This document shows positions 35,671 through 46,968 of a stretch of 64,000 nucleotides of DNA, piece after piece. The translations under genes were made by a program, and so were the position numbers. Origin of the DNA: Asanoa iriomotensis. GTDB taxonomy: Bacteria; Actinomycetota; Actinomycetes; Mycobacteriales; Micromonosporaceae. The notes beneath the pieces are model-generated. The model saw nothing but the letters and a program-made list of their open reading frames with translations. It made no database searches and was not told the origin of the DNA. The stretch is from the NCBI RefSeq assembly GCF_016862515.1, contig NZ_BONC01000019.1, forward strand, positions 54,419-118,418, read 5' to 3'. Position 1 is the first letter of the stretch, and each line of letters starts with the position of its first letter.

Positions 35671-36300
35671 ATCAGCGTCGAACCACGCGTCAACGAGCAG
35701 ATCCGGGCACGAGAGGTCCGACTGGTCGGTCCTGAAGGCGAGCAGGTGGGCATCGTCCCGCTCGAGCGTGCACTTCAGCTGGCGGCGGATGTAGACCTGG
35801 ACCTGGTCGAGGTTGCGCCGATGGCGCGCCCGCCGGTGTGCAAGCTCATGGACTTCGGCAAGTTCAAGTACGAGAGCGCACTGAAGGCTCGCGAAGCACG
35901 GCGTAACCAGCAACAGACGGTCATCAAGGAAATGAAGCTCCGTCCGAAGATCGACCCGCACGACTACGAGACCAAGAAGGGTCACGTGGTGCGGTTCCTC
36001 AAGGCCGGAGACAAGGTCAAAGTGACGATCATGTTCCGTGGTCGCGAGCAGAGCCGTCCGGAGCTGGGCTACCGCCTGCTGCGCCGGCTCGAGTCGGAGA
36101 TCTCGGAGCTGGGATATGTCGAAGCCGCTCCTAAGCAGGACGGCCGCAACATGATCATGGTGTTGGCCCCGCACCGGGCCACCAAGGCCGCAGCTGTGGC
36201 CGCGAACACCAAGGCGACCCCGACGCGCGAGCCGCGTCCGGAGGACGTCGAGGCGTCACCGGCCACCACGGTCGGGCCCGCCGGAAATTCCGGCGAGTGA
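35671..36300 (+). CDS. infC: Translation initiation factor IF-3, unusual start codon
   Basis: Prevents 50S joining and proofreads start codons. Two domains are clear: the N-terminal part with [22 protein letters not shown], and the C-terminal part with [39 protein letters not shown]. An acidic/Ala-rich tail of about 35 residues follows. No ATG, GTG or TTG fits the start of homology. An ideal AGGAGG (35661-35666) stands 4 nt before ATC at 35671, giving ISVEPRVNE, so ATC is the likely start codon, as the rare AUU in E. coli infC. The frame stays open for 150 bases upstream, so a longer automated call is possible. 209 residues. Confidence 0.9.
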   Translation: MSVEPRVNEQIRAREVRLVGPEGEQVGIVPLERALQLAADVDLDLVEVAPMARPPVCKLMDFGKFKYESALKAREARRNQQQTVIKEMKLRPKIDPHDYETKKGHVVRFLKAGDKVKVTIMFRGREQSRPELGYRLLRRLESEISELGYVEAAPKQDGRNMIMVLAPHRATKAAAVAANTKATPTREPRPEDVEASPATTVGPAGNSGE

Positions 36301-36321
36301 CAGGGGAGAAGACGTAACAAG

Positions 36322-36516
36322 ATGCCGAAGATGAAGAGCCACACCGGCACGGGCAAGCGCGTCCGCGTCACCGGCGGCGGCAAGATCGTGCACGAGCCCG
36401 CCGGCAAGCGGCACAAGCTCGAGGGCAAGTCCTCGACCCGTACCCGTCGGCTGTCCGGCACCGAAGAAGTTTCGAAGGCCGACACCAAGCGCATCAAGAA
36501 GCTGCTCGGGCGCTGA
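36322..36516 (+). CDS. rpmI: Ribosomal protein L35
   Basis: A 64-residue, strongly basic 50S protein with the usual pattern [22 protein letters not shown] and the end [14 protein letters not shown]. It lies between infC and rplT in the conserved order, preceded by AGGGGAGAAG. Confidence 0.97.
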   Translation: MPKMKSHTGTGKRVRVTGGGKIVHEPAGKRHKLEGKSSTRTRRLSGTEEVSKADTKRIKKLLGR

Positions 36517-36546
36517 CGCGCGCCACCGACCGAAGGAGAACACTCG

Positions 36547-36933
36547 ATGGCACGCGTCAAGCGGGCAGCCAACGCCCAGAAGAAGCGCCGCACATTGCTC
36601 GAGACCGCGAGTGGCTACCGCGGCCAGCGCTCCCGCCTGTACCGCAAGGCCAAGGAGCAGGTGCTGCACTCGATGCAGTACGCCTACCGCGACCGCCGCG
36701 ACCGCAAGGGTGACTTCCGCCAGCTGTGGATCACCCGGATCAACGCCGCGGCCCGCGCGAACGGCATGACCTACAACCGGCTGATCCAGGGCCTCAAGCT
36801 GTCCGGGATCGAGGTCGACCGCAAGATCCTGGCCGACCTGGCCGTGCACGACGAGGCCGCCTTCGCGGCGATCGTCGAGGTCGCCAAGGCCGCCGTCGCG
36901 GCCGAGGGCACCGGCGCGAGCAAGGCCGCCTGA
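36547..36933 (+). CDS. rplT: Ribosomal protein L20
   Basis: A 128-residue 50S assembly protein. It has the basic N-terminal helix ([38 protein letters not shown]) and the globular domain ([43 protein letters not shown]). A GGAGAA ribosome site is centred near 36535. The Ala/Gly-rich tail is typical of actinobacterial L20. L20 can repress the operon in other bacteria. Confidence 0.97.
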   Translation: MARVKRAANAQKKRRTLLETASGYRGQRSRLYRKAKEQVLHSMQYAYRDRRDRKGDFRQLWITRINAAARANGMTYNRLIQGLKLSGIEVDRKILADLAVHDEAAFAAIVEVAKAAVAAEGTGASKAA

Positions 36934-36938
36934 GCGGC

Positions 36939-38859
<1,921 letters not shown>

Positions 38860-41352
38860 ATGCGGGTCGGACTGTCCTGGCTGCGCGAGCACGTCGACCT
38901 GCCGGCCGACCTCTCCGCGGAGGCACTCGAAGCGGCGCTGGTCGGCCTCGGCATCGAGGTCGACTCCATCGTGGACCTCCGGGCGACCGTGAACGGTCCG
39001 CTGGTCGTCGGTCGCGTGCTGACCGTCGAGGAGCTGACCGGCTTCAAGAAGCCGATCCGGTTCTGCACGGTCGACGTCGGTGACGCCAACGGCACGGGAG
39101 CGCCGCAGGAGATCGTCTGCGGCGCCAGCAACTTCGCGCCCGGCGACCTGGTCGTGGTGATCCTGCCCGGTGGCGTGCTGCCCGGGGGTTTTGAGATCGG
39201 CGCGCGCAAGACCTACGGCCACATGTCGGCCGGCATGATCACCTCGGCGCGCGAGCTGGGGCTCGGCGAGGACCACGCCGGCATCATCGTGCTGCCGCCG
39301 GACACCGCGGAGCGGCCCGGGCAGGACGCGCGGCCCGTGGTCGGGCTCGACGACGTCGTGGTCGAGGTCGAGATCACTCCCGACCGGGGGTACGCGATGT
39401 CGGTGCGCGGCATCGCCCGCGAACTGGGGCTGGCACTCGGTGTGCCGTTCCACGACCCGGCCCTGGCCGGCGCTCCGGGCGCCACCGAGGAGCCGGCGTA
39501 CCCGGTCGACGTGCGCGACCCGGTCGGCTGCGACCGGTTCGCCGCCCGCGCGGTCCGCGGCGTCGACCCGACGGCCGTGACGCCCGCGTTCATCGTCCGC
39601 CGGCTCACCCAGGCCGGCATCCGCACGATCTCGCTGCCGGTCGACATCACCAACTACCTGATGCTCGAGTTCGGCCAGCCGATGCACGCGTTCGACCTCG
39701 ATCGCCTGCGCGGCCCGCTGGTGGTGCGCCGGGCGGCGCCGGGCGAGAAGCTGACCACCCTCGACGGCGTGGCCCGCACGCTCGACGCCGAGGACATGGT
39801 GATCTGCGACGACACCGGGCCGATCTCGCTGGCCGCGGTGATGGGCGGCGAGACCAGCGAGGTGCACCCGGGCACCACCGACGTGCTCTTCGAGGCGGCG
39901 CACTGGGACCCGGTGATGGTCGGCCGCACCGCCCGCCGGCACAAGCTGTTCAGCGAGGCGGCCAAGCGTTGGGAGCGCGGCGTCGACCCGGCGCTGCCGC
40001 TGGTCGCGCTGCGCCGGGCGGTCGAGTTGATGACCGCGCACGGCGGTGGCACCGTCGGCGACGAGATCCTCGACTTCGACGCGGTCCGCCCGCGCGGCCC
40101 GGTCGAGATGGCCGTGGACCTGCCCACCCGGCGGGTCGGCGTGGCCTACGAGCCGGCCCGCGTGGTCGGCCTGCTCGAAGCGGTGGGCTGCACGGTCACC
40201 GTCAACGGCGAGCGGATCAGCGCCGTGCCGCCGACCTGGCGGCCCGACCTGACCGACCCGGCCGACCTGGTCGAAGAGGTGGTCCGGCTCGACGGCTACG
40301 ACAAGGTGCCGGGGCGACTGCCGCTGGCGCCGGCCGGTCGCGGCCTGACCGACGCGCAGCGCCGGCGCCGCTCGGTGGCCCGCGCGCTCGCCGAGACCGG
40401 GCACGTCGAGGTGCTCTCGTACCCGTTCGTCGGCACGCCCGCCCTCGACGCGCTCGGCGTCCCCGACGACGACCCGCGGCGCGACCTCGTCAAGCTGGCC
40501 AACCCGCTCTCCGACGAAGAGCCTTTCCTGCGTACCACCCTGCTGCCCCCGCTGCTGGCCACGCTGCGCCGCAACGTCGGCCGAGGCGCTCGCGACCTGG
40601 CGCTCTACGAGGTCGGCGTGGTGTTCCGCGGGCGGGGCGCCGGTGCGCCGCCGGTGATGGGCGTCGACGACCGGCCGTCCGTGTCGGTCTTCGCGGCCGC
40701 GGACGCGGTGGTGCCCGAGCAGCCGTGGCACGTCGCGGTCGTGCTGGCCGGCGAGCAGGAGTCCGCCGGCTGGTGGGGCGGTGGCCGCCCGGCGAGCTGG
40801 GCCGACGCGGTGGAGGCGGCCCGCACCGTGCTGGACACGGCGGGCATCCCGGACGAGCGGGTGACCGTGCGGTCCGCGGCCGTGGCGCCCTGGCACCCCG
40901 GCCGGTGCGCGGAGATCGCGGTCGACGGCGTCGTGGTCGGCTGGGCCGGCGAGCTGCACCCGGGTGTGGTGGCCGCGCTGGACCTGCCGAAGCGCACGGC
41001 CGCCGCCGAGCTCGACCTGGACGCGTTGCCGGCCGCGCCGGTGACCCCGGCGCCGCGGGTGTCCGGCTTCCCGCCGGCCCTGATCGACGTCGCGCTGGTG
41101 GTCGGCACGGGCGTGCCCGCCGCCGAGGTGCAGGCCGCGATCGTGGCGGGAGCGGGCGACCTGCTCGAGTCGGTGCGGCTCTTCGACGTGTACGCGTCGG
41201 AGCAGCTCGGCGAGGGGCGCAAGTCGCTGGCCTACAAGCTGACGTTCCGGGCGCCCGACCGCACGCTGACCGTCGAGGAGGCGGTCGCGGCGCGGGACGC
41301 GGCGGTGGCTGAGGCCGCCAACCGTTTCGGGGCGACACTCCGGGGCGCATAA
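38860..41352 (+). CDS. pheT: Phenylalanyl-tRNA synthetase beta subunit
   Basis: An 830-residue subunit, of normal length. In order: a tRNA-binding OB domain (about 40-150), the B3/4 editing domain (about 210-380, with FGQPMHAFDLDRLRG), the B5 domain (about 400-475), a synthetase-like core (about 490-690) and the C-terminal anticodon-binding FDX domain (about 735-830, with SGFPPALIDVALVV and LAYKLTFRAPDRTLTVEE). It starts on the base after the pheS stop, so the subunits are co-translated. Confidence 0.97.
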   Translation: MRVGLSWLREHVDLPADLSAEALEAALVGLGIEVDSIVDLRATVNGPLVVGRVLTVEELTGFKKPIRFCTVDVGDANGTGAPQEIVCGASNFAPGDLVVVILPGGVLPGGFEIGARKTYGHMSAGMITSARELGLGEDHAGIIVLPPDTAERPGQDARPVVGLDDVVVEVEITPDRGYAMSVRGIARELGLALGVPFHDPALAGAPGATEEPAYPVDVRDPVGCDRFAARAVRGVDPTAVTPAFIVRRLTQAGIRTISLPVDITNYLMLEFGQPMHAFDLDRLRGPLVVRRAAPGEKLTTLDGVARTLDAEDMVICDDTGPISLAAVMGGETSEVHPGTTDVLFEAAHWDPVMVGRTARRHKLFSEAAKRWERGVDPALPLVALRRAVELMTAHGGGTVGDEILDFDAVRPRGPVEMAVDLPTRRVGVAYEPARVVGLLEAVGCTVTVNGERISAVPPTWRPDLTDPADLVEEVVRLDGYDKVPGRLPLAPAGRGLTDAQRRRRSVARALAETGHVEVLSYPFVGTPALDALGVPDDDPRRDLVKLANPLSDEEPFLRTTLLPPLLATLRRNVGRGARDLALYEVGVVFRGRGAGAPPVMGVDDRPSVSVFAAADAVVPEQPWHVAVVLAGEQESAGWWGGGRPASWADAVEAARTVLDTAGIPDERVTVRSAAVAPWHPGRCAEIAVDGVVVGWAGELHPGVVAALDLPKRTAAAELDLDALPAAPVTPAPRVSGFPPALIDVALVVGTGVPAAEVQAAIVAGAGDLLESVRLFDVYASEQLGEGRKSLAYKLTFRAPDRTLTVEEAVAARDAAVAEAANRFGATLRGA

Positions 41353-41377
41353 GCCTGAAATCCGGCAAAATGGCCGG

Positions 41378-42946
41378 ATGGCCCTGCCAGGCGAGACCAT
41401 GGTCGTGGTGCGGCCGCGACCCGTGGACGACCCGCCGCCGCGTCGGTGGCGGGTCCTGCTGGGGCCGGTGGCGCTGGTCCTGCTGACCTTGGTCGTCCAC
41501 GACGTGCCGACGGCGGTGCGGCTGCCGTACTGGCTCGACGAGGCGTGGGTGGCCGCGTCGACCCGGTTCCCGATCGGCGACCTGCCGGTGACGACCAGTT
41601 CGACGCCGATCGGGTGGAGCGCGCTGCTGCGGCTCGTGCCCGACCCCGACTGGCTGCGGCTGCTGCCGTTGGGATTTCTCGTGCTCTCGGTGGTGGCCGC
41701 GTACGCACTGGCCGCCGCGTTGCCCTGGCCCTCGGGCGCGCACCGGGTGGTCGCCGGGTTCCTGGCGGGAGCTTTGGTCGCGTTGCTTCCGGCGCAGCAG
41801 GTGCGGCACGACCTCAAGCAGTACACGGCCGATGCGGCCCTCGCTCTGGTCCTGCTGGCGTTGGCCGGATTCGTCGAGGCCACGTACTCCCGTCGCCGTC
41901 TGGTCCTGCTCGTCGCGGCCGGGACCGTCGGTGTGCTGCTCAGCCACACGGCCACGCTGGTGGGCGGCTGTGTGGTCGGCGGGCTCGTCCTCGCGGCGCT
42001 GGCCCGCCGGCAGTGGCGGCGCGCGGTCGAGGCTGCGGTCGCGGGGCTGGCATTGCTGGCTGTGTTCGTCGCCGTCTACTTCGGACTGGCCCGGGGCGGC
42101 GACAGCGCCACGATGGTGCGCTATTGGAAGGGCTTCTTCCCGACGGTCGGGGAGCTGCCCGGCTACCTGGACTACCGGCTGCACGCCCTGCAGCCCTATG
42201 TGGGCGTGGACATCGGGTTGCTGCTCGTGCTGGCGCTGGTCGGCGTGGTCACGGTCGGCCTGTTGGGGCGGCCCGCGGCGGCGGTCGCGGCCGGGCTGCT
42301 GGCGCCCGCGGCGGTGGCGGCCGGGGTGGCCCGGATGTACCCGCTGCTCGACGTGCGCACCTCGCACTTCCTGCTGGTCTGGCTGATGGCGTTCGCGGCG
42401 ATCGGCGTCGCCGGCCTCGCTACGTTCCTCGCCCGGCGGCGCGCGGTGGTGGCTGGCGCGCTGGCCGTCGTGCTCCTCGGCGGCTACGCGTACCGGGCCG
42501 CGGAGTGGTTCCGCTTCGACGGCGCGGACGCGGCGCTCGGCGTGCGCGTCCCGGCGACCTCGGAGAACACCCGCCGGCCGGTCGCCTATGTGTGGGCGCA
42601 TCGCCGGCCCGGCGACGTCGTCCTGGTCAGCGGGGCGGCGTCGTACGGCTTCGCGTTCTACTGGCCGGCCCAGCCCGGCTACCGGCGGGACCGGGGGAGC
42701 GCGGTGGGCTGGCAACCGACGTACCCGGATCCCCGGATCGTGCTGTCGACCGGGCGCACCGCGGCCGCGATCCACACCGGGGTCGTGACGGCGACCGGGC
42801 TGGCCGGCGAGGGCGCGGCGGTCTGGGTGGTCCGCTCGCACCTGAGCAAGGTCGAGAAGGCGGCGTGGACGGCGGAGCTGACGAAGCTGACCGCGGAGAC
42901 CACGCCGACCGGCGTCGAGTCGGCGCTGCGGGTCGTGGCCTGGTAG
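41378..42946 (+). CDS. Polytopic membrane protein, glycosyltransferase-C (GT39-like) fold
   Basis: A 522-residue protein with about ten to twelve membrane spans in its first 400 residues. A soluble C-terminal domain of about 120 residues follows (VAYVWAHRRPGDVVLVSG onward). The first periplasmic loop carries an acidic pair in PYWLDEAWVAASTRF (about residues 54-68), placed like the catalytic DE of GT-C lipid-linked-sugar transferases. The donor and acceptor are unknown. A CAAAAT box at 41366-41371 lies 6 nt before the ATG, so the gene appears to start its own leaderless transcript 25 bases after pheT. The next gene is of similar type. Confidence 0.68.
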   Translation: MALPGETMVVVRPRPVDDPPPRRWRVLLGPVALVLLTLVVHDVPTAVRLPYWLDEAWVAASTRFPIGDLPVTTSSTPIGWSALLRLVPDPDWLRLLPLGFLVLSVVAAYALAAALPWPSGAHRVVAGFLAGALVALLPAQQVRHDLKQYTADAALALVLLALAGFVEATYSRRRLVLLVAAGTVGVLLSHTATLVGGCVVGGLVLAALARRQWRRAVEAAVAGLALLAVFVAVYFGLARGGDSATMVRYWKGFFPTVGELPGYLDYRLHALQPYVGVDIGLLLVLALVGVVTVGLLGRPAAAVAAGLLAPAAVAAGVARMYPLLDVRTSHFLLVWLMAFAAIGVAGLATFLARRRAVVAGALAVVLLGGYAYRAAEWFRFDGADAALGVRVPATSENTRRPVAYVWAHRRPGDVVLVSGAASYGFAFYWPAQPGYRRDRGSAVGWQPTYPDPRIVLSTGRTAAAIHTGVVTATGLAGEGAAVWVVRSHLSKVEKAAWTAELTKLTAETTPTGVESALRVVAW

Positions 42947-42967
42947 CCCAGGCGGCGTTAGACCGGT

Positions 42968-45883
42968 GTGGCTTCCCTGCGCCCGGACGCGCTGACCCGC
43001 GACGTCGACCGTCCGGCACCGCCGCGGCACACCTGGCCCGACCGGGTCGCGCTGGCCGCGGTCGTGCTCTTCGCACTCGTCGGCATCGGCACCCCACTGC
43101 TGGGGCTGACCACGTTCGCGCAGACGGACCTGCTGGTCTCGAAGAACCCCTACAGCAGCGCCGGCCTGGCCACCGGACACGTCGAGAACAAGATCGCCAA
43201 CGACATCGTCGCGTCGGGGCTGCCCAACACGCAGCTGTTCGCGGACGAGCTCAAACAGGGCCGACTGACGGCGTGGAACCCGTACGTGGGCGGCGGCGGC
43301 GCACTCGGCGCGGTGCCCAACTGGGCGACGCTGTCGCCACTGACGCTGCCGTGGTACGTGCTGCCGGCCGAGCTTGCGCCCGCTTACGTGAAGCTGCTGG
43401 AGATCCTGGTTGCCGCCGGCGGCACGTACCTCTTCCTCCGCCGGCTCAATCTCGGCCGGGCGTCGGCCCTGCTGGGCGGCCTCGCGTTCACGGCGAGCGG
43501 CTTCATGATCAGTTGGACGAACTGGCCGCAGACCCGGGTCGCCGCGTTCATCCCGCTGGTCTTCTGGGCCGCCGAACGCCTGGCCACGGACCGCCGCGTC
43601 CGCGACGGCGCCCTCCTCGCGGCGGCGCTGGCCGCGATGCTGTTCGGCGGCTTCCCGGCGCTGACGGGCTACACGATCCTCACGGCCGGCGGCTACCTGG
43701 TGGTCCGCGCGACCGCCCGTGGCCGCCCGGTGGCCCCGATCCTGGCCGGCGCCGCCGCGCTGGTCGGCGCGGTCGCGATCACCGCGATCCAACTCGTCCC
43801 GTTCCTGACCGCGATGTCACACGCGAAGCTGACCAACCGCGCCCAGACCGGCGCGGACCACCTCGACCCGGCCGGCCTGGTCACGTCGTGGGCGCCGTGG
43901 TCGCTGGGCCACGCCAACGAGTTCGCCCTGTTGGGCGACGACAACGTGGTCGAGGCGTTCGCCTACGTCGGCGCGGCCGCCCTGGTGCTGTTCCTGCTCG
44001 CGGTAGCGCTGCCGGGCCCGGCCCGCGCATTCCTGCCACGCGGCGTCTGGAGCTACCTGGTGTCAGCGACCGCCGCCTGGCTGGTGCTGTTGTACGCCGG
44101 CGGCCCGCCGCTGACCGCGCTGCAGAAGCTGCCGGCACTGTTCGCCGACAACTTCGTCGGCCGGGCCCGCGGCGTCCTCGGCTTCCTGATCGCGACCCTG
44201 GTCGCGATCGGCTTCGAGGTTGCCCTGCGCGGCTGGACCGCGCCGCATGGCCGGTCCCGCCGGTGGGCAGTGGGCGTAAGCGCGGCGGGTCTGCTCGCAC
44301 TCGGCCTGACGACGTTCGCCGGCTGGCGGGCGGTCACCGCTCCGGACAGCACGGCGAGCCCACGCCAGTTCGCGCTCCAATGCCTGGCCGGACTGACGAT
44401 CGCCGCCCTCGCCGCCTTCACCGTCTTCCTGATATCACCGCCGCGCGGCCGGGCCGCGCCGGGCCGATGGGCACTGACCGTCGGAGTGCTTACGCTGACC
44501 ATGTTGGCTGGCTGGTTTGTGGTCAGCGGTTCGGGCGGCATGGTCGGTTCGCGCCGGTTCGCGATTCAGTGCGTGGCCGTTTTGGTGATCGGTGGTCTGG
44601 CCGCGGTCGCTGTTTTCGTGATGTCGCGGCGGCGGGAGCTGGTCGCTGCTGTGCTGCCTCTGCTGGTGTTGGGTCAGGCGTTGGTCACTGTCTACGGCTA
44701 CTGGCCGCGGGTCGATCGCGATAGCTGGTATGCGCAGACCGACGTGCACCGCTACCTGGCCGCCAACCTTGGGCACGAGCGGTTCGCGGCCGCGGACGGT
44801 GGGATGTATGCCGGCGCCGACAGTGCGGCCAAGTTGCGCTCCCTGACCGGGGAGACCTTCTTCGAGCAGCGGTTCGCGCAGACCGTGCAAGGGTTGCCCG
44901 GCGAGCTGTTCGGCTCCACCTTGTTGCGCCTGCCGCCGACGCCCGAGCTCGTGCGCAGCCCGGTGCTCGACCGGCTCGCCGTGCGCTACTTCGTCACCGC
45001 GCCGTGGGACAAGCCGTTCGGGCCCGAGGCCGTCGCCAAAGGTGACGGGTCGACGGTCACGGTGGAGCCCGGCCGGTCGTGGAGCGTGCCGCTGCGGGTT
45101 CGCGGGCCGATCCGGGGCATCGGGCTCATCCCGCCGACGGGGATCAGGGCCGCCACCCGAATCGAGGTCAGCGTCCGCGACGCGCGTGGCGGCGCCGAGC
45201 TGGCCAAGGGCAGCAGGGTGGGTCCCAAGGGCGGGAAGGGCACTCCGGCGTACGTGGTGGTGGACGGCGAGAACATCCCGGCGGGTACGCGGCTCACCGC
45301 GCTGATCACCGTCAGCGGAGCGCCGCTCGTGGCCGCCGGCGACGGCGGGCGGCCGGCGGTGTCGACCGTGCTCGCGGCCGACGACGGGCTGGCGGTCGCG
45401 TACACCGGCAGCTCCGTCGTCTGGGATCGGACCACCGCGCTGCCCCGGTTCCGGTGGGCGAGCGCGGTCCACGCTGATTCCGACGCCGAGTCCCGAGTGT
45501 CCGTCCTGGCAACCGGCGCGCTGCCCCCGGACGAGGTGGTGCTCGACGGCGCACCGCCCGTGGCACCCACAGGCGAGCCGGCCACGATCACCGTGACCGG
45601 GGACGGCACCGACGACCTGGCGGCCCGGGTCGACGCCCGCGGCGCCGGCTACCTGGTGGTGGCCGACGCGCTCCAGCACGGGTGGGTCGCGACCGTCGAC
45701 GGTCAGCCGGCCGCGTTGCTGCCGGCCGACAACGGGCTGGTGGCGGTCGCGGTGCCGGAAGGAACCCATACCGTGCGCCTCGCATACCGGATGCCGATGC
45801 ACAATGCGGGCGCCTGGGTCTCCGGAGCCGCGACCATCGCGCTGGCCGGCCTCCTCATCCGGCGCCGTCGCCCGAACGCGTGA
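42968..45883 (+). CDS. YfhO-like large membrane protein
   Basis: A 971-residue protein with about thirteen membrane spans and a long C-terminal soluble domain. The first loop carries FAQTDLLVSKNPY and later SFTASGFMISWTNWPQ-like segments typical of YfhO/GtrA-associated GT-C proteins, which flip or glycosylate cell-surface polymers. Residues about 431-495 and 500-558 are two copies of a two-span module (FALQC.AGLTIAALAAFTVF against FAIQC.AVLVIGGLAAVAVF). The last 300 residues are beta-rich (a carbohydrate-binding-like part), ending with one span and RRRRPNA. It starts with GTG 42968, 21 bases after the previous gene. Confidence 0.68.
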   Translation: MASLRPDALTRDVDRPAPPRHTWPDRVALAAVVLFALVGIGTPLLGLTTFAQTDLLVSKNPYSSAGLATGHVENKIANDIVASGLPNTQLFADELKQGRLTAWNPYVGGGGALGAVPNWATLSPLTLPWYVLPAELAPAYVKLLEILVAAGGTYLFLRRLNLGRASALLGGLAFTASGFMISWTNWPQTRVAAFIPLVFWAAERLATDRRVRDGALLAAALAAMLFGGFPALTGYTILTAGGYLVVRATARGRPVAPILAGAAALVGAVAITAIQLVPFLTAMSHAKLTNRAQTGADHLDPAGLVTSWAPWSLGHANEFALLGDDNVVEAFAYVGAAALVLFLLAVALPGPARAFLPRGVWSYLVSATAAWLVLLYAGGPPLTALQKLPALFADNFVGRARGVLGFLIATLVAIGFEVALRGWTAPHGRSRRWAVGVSAAGLLALGLTTFAGWRAVTAPDSTASPRQFALQCLAGLTIAALAAFTVFLISPPRGRAAPGRWALTVGVLTLTMLAGWFVVSGSGGMVGSRRFAIQCVAVLVIGGLAAVAVFVMSRRRELVAAVLPLLVLGQALVTVYGYWPRVDRDSWYAQTDVHRYLAANLGHERFAAADGGMYAGADSAAKLRSLTGETFFEQRFAQTVQGLPGELFGSTLLRLPPTPELVRSPVLDRLAVRYFVTAPWDKPFGPEAVAKGDGSTVTVEPGRSWSVPLRVRGPIRGIGLIPPTGIRAATRIEVSVRDARGGAELAKGSRVGPKGGKGTPAYVVVDGENIPAGTRLTALITVSGAPLVAAGDGGRPAVSTVLAADDGLAVAYTGSSVVWDRTTALPRFRWASAVHADSDAESRVSVLATGALPPDEVVLDGAPPVAPTGEPATITVTGDGTDDLAARVDARGAGYLVVADALQHGWVATVDGQPAALLPADNGLVAVAVPEGTHTVRLAYRMPMHNAGAWVSGAATIALAGLLIRRRRPNA

Positions 45884-45904
45884 TTGGTCATACACCCGAC
45901 TGCA

Positions 45905-45956
45905 TGATCTTGCGGTGGCCGAGCGCATGCTGATAGCGTTCTTCGCATAGACATGC
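45905..45956 (+). promoter_or_regulatory. Candidate argC promoter and ArgR operator
   Basis: The 83-base gap before argC holds AT-richer words. These are TGCATGATCTTGCGG near 45901, a TAGCGT box (45934-45939) and the imperfect palindrome GCAT-AGAC-ATGC at 45945-45956, next to the GGAGG ribosome site. Arginine operons of actinomycetes are repressed by ArgR, and argR is inside this operon. The match to an ARG box is weak, so this is only a candidate. Confidence 0.3.
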
Positions 45957-45966
45957 GGAGGTGCAC

Positions 45967-46968
45967 ATGGGCATCCGGGTCGCGGTGGCCGGGGCGAGCG
46001 GGTACGCGGGCGGCGAGCTCGTCCGCCTGATCGCCGGGCACCCCGAGCTCGACCTCGTCGCCGCCACCGCGCACAGCCAGGCCGGCGCCGCTTTGTCGGC
46101 CGTACACCCGCAGCTCGCCGGCCTCGACCTCACGCTGTCCGCCACCGACCCCGCGGCGCTGGCCGACGCGGACCTGGTGTTCCTGGCCCTGCCGCACGGC
46201 GAGTCGGCGGCCATCGCCGCCCAACTGCCCGGGTCGGTCAAGGTCGTCGACCTCGGCGCCGACCACCGCCTGACCGACGCCGCGGCGTGGGAGAGCTACT
46301 ACGGCGGGCCGCACGCCGGCGCCTGGACCTACGGGCTGCCCGAGCTACCCGGCCAGCGCGCCGCCATCGCCGAGGCCGGGCGGGTCGCCAACACCGGCTG
46401 CTACGCCGCGACGATCACCCTGGCGCTCGCGCCGCTGATCGCGGCCGGCGTCGTCGAGGCCGACGACGTGGTCGTGGTGGCCGCGTCCGGCACCAGCGGG
46501 GCCGGCCGCGCGGCCAAGCCGCACCTGCTGGCCACCGAGGTGATGGGCGACCTGTCCACCTACAAGACCGGCGCGCACCAGCACGTGCCCGAGATCAAGC
46601 AGGCCAGCGGCGCGCGCTCGCTGTCGCTGACCCCCTTGCTGGCGCCGATGCCGCGCGGCATCCTGGCCTCCGTCACCGCCCGGCCGACCGGCACGGCCGA
46701 TGCGGCTGACGTGCTCGCCGCGGCGTACGCCGGTGAACCGTTCGTGAAGGTCCTCCCCGCCGGCACGTTCCCGCGCACCGCGGCCACCCTCGGCTCCAAC
46801 GCCTGCCACCTGCAGGCCACCGTCGACCGCGACTCGGGCCGGGTGATCGTGGTCAGCGCGCTCGACAACCTCGGCAAGGGCGCCGCCGGCCAGGCCGTGC
46901 AGTGCGCCAACCTCATGCTCGGCCTGCCGGAGACCACCGGCCTGTCCGCGTTCGGAGTCATGCCATGA
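45967..46968 (+). CDS. argC: N-acetyl-gamma-glutamyl-phosphate reductase
   Basis: Third step of arginine synthesis. The 333-residue NADPH enzyme has GASGYAGGELVRLIAGHPELDL at the N-terminus, the catalytic Cys in RVANTGCYAA (about residue 145) and the conserved His region KTGAHQHVPEIKQ (about 200). ATG 45967 has GGAGGTG in front; an in-frame GTG at 45961 lies on that site. The stop overlaps argJ by 4 bases. Confidence 0.96.
   Translation: MGIRVAVAGASGYAGGELVRLIAGHPELDLVAATAHSQAGAALSAVHPQLAGLDLTLSATDPAALADADLVFLALPHGESAAIAAQLPGSVKVVDLGADHRLTDAAAWESYYGGPHAGAWTYGLPELPGQRAAIAEAGRVANTGCYAATITLALAPLIAAGVVEADDVVVVAASGTSGAGRAAKPHLLATEVMGDLSTYKTGAHQHVPEIKQASGARSLSLTPLLAPMPRGILASVTARPTGTADAADVLAAAYAGEPFVKVLPAGTFPRTAATLGSNACHLQATVDRDSGRVIVVSALDNLGKGAAGQAVQCANLMLGLPETTGLSAFGVMP

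Noticed and set aside
40490..43792. Minus-strand frame of 1100 codons opposite pheT and the GT-C gene
   Set aside because: Antisense to conserved coding DNA, low-complexity Arg/Gln/Gly composition, no start signal and no domain.
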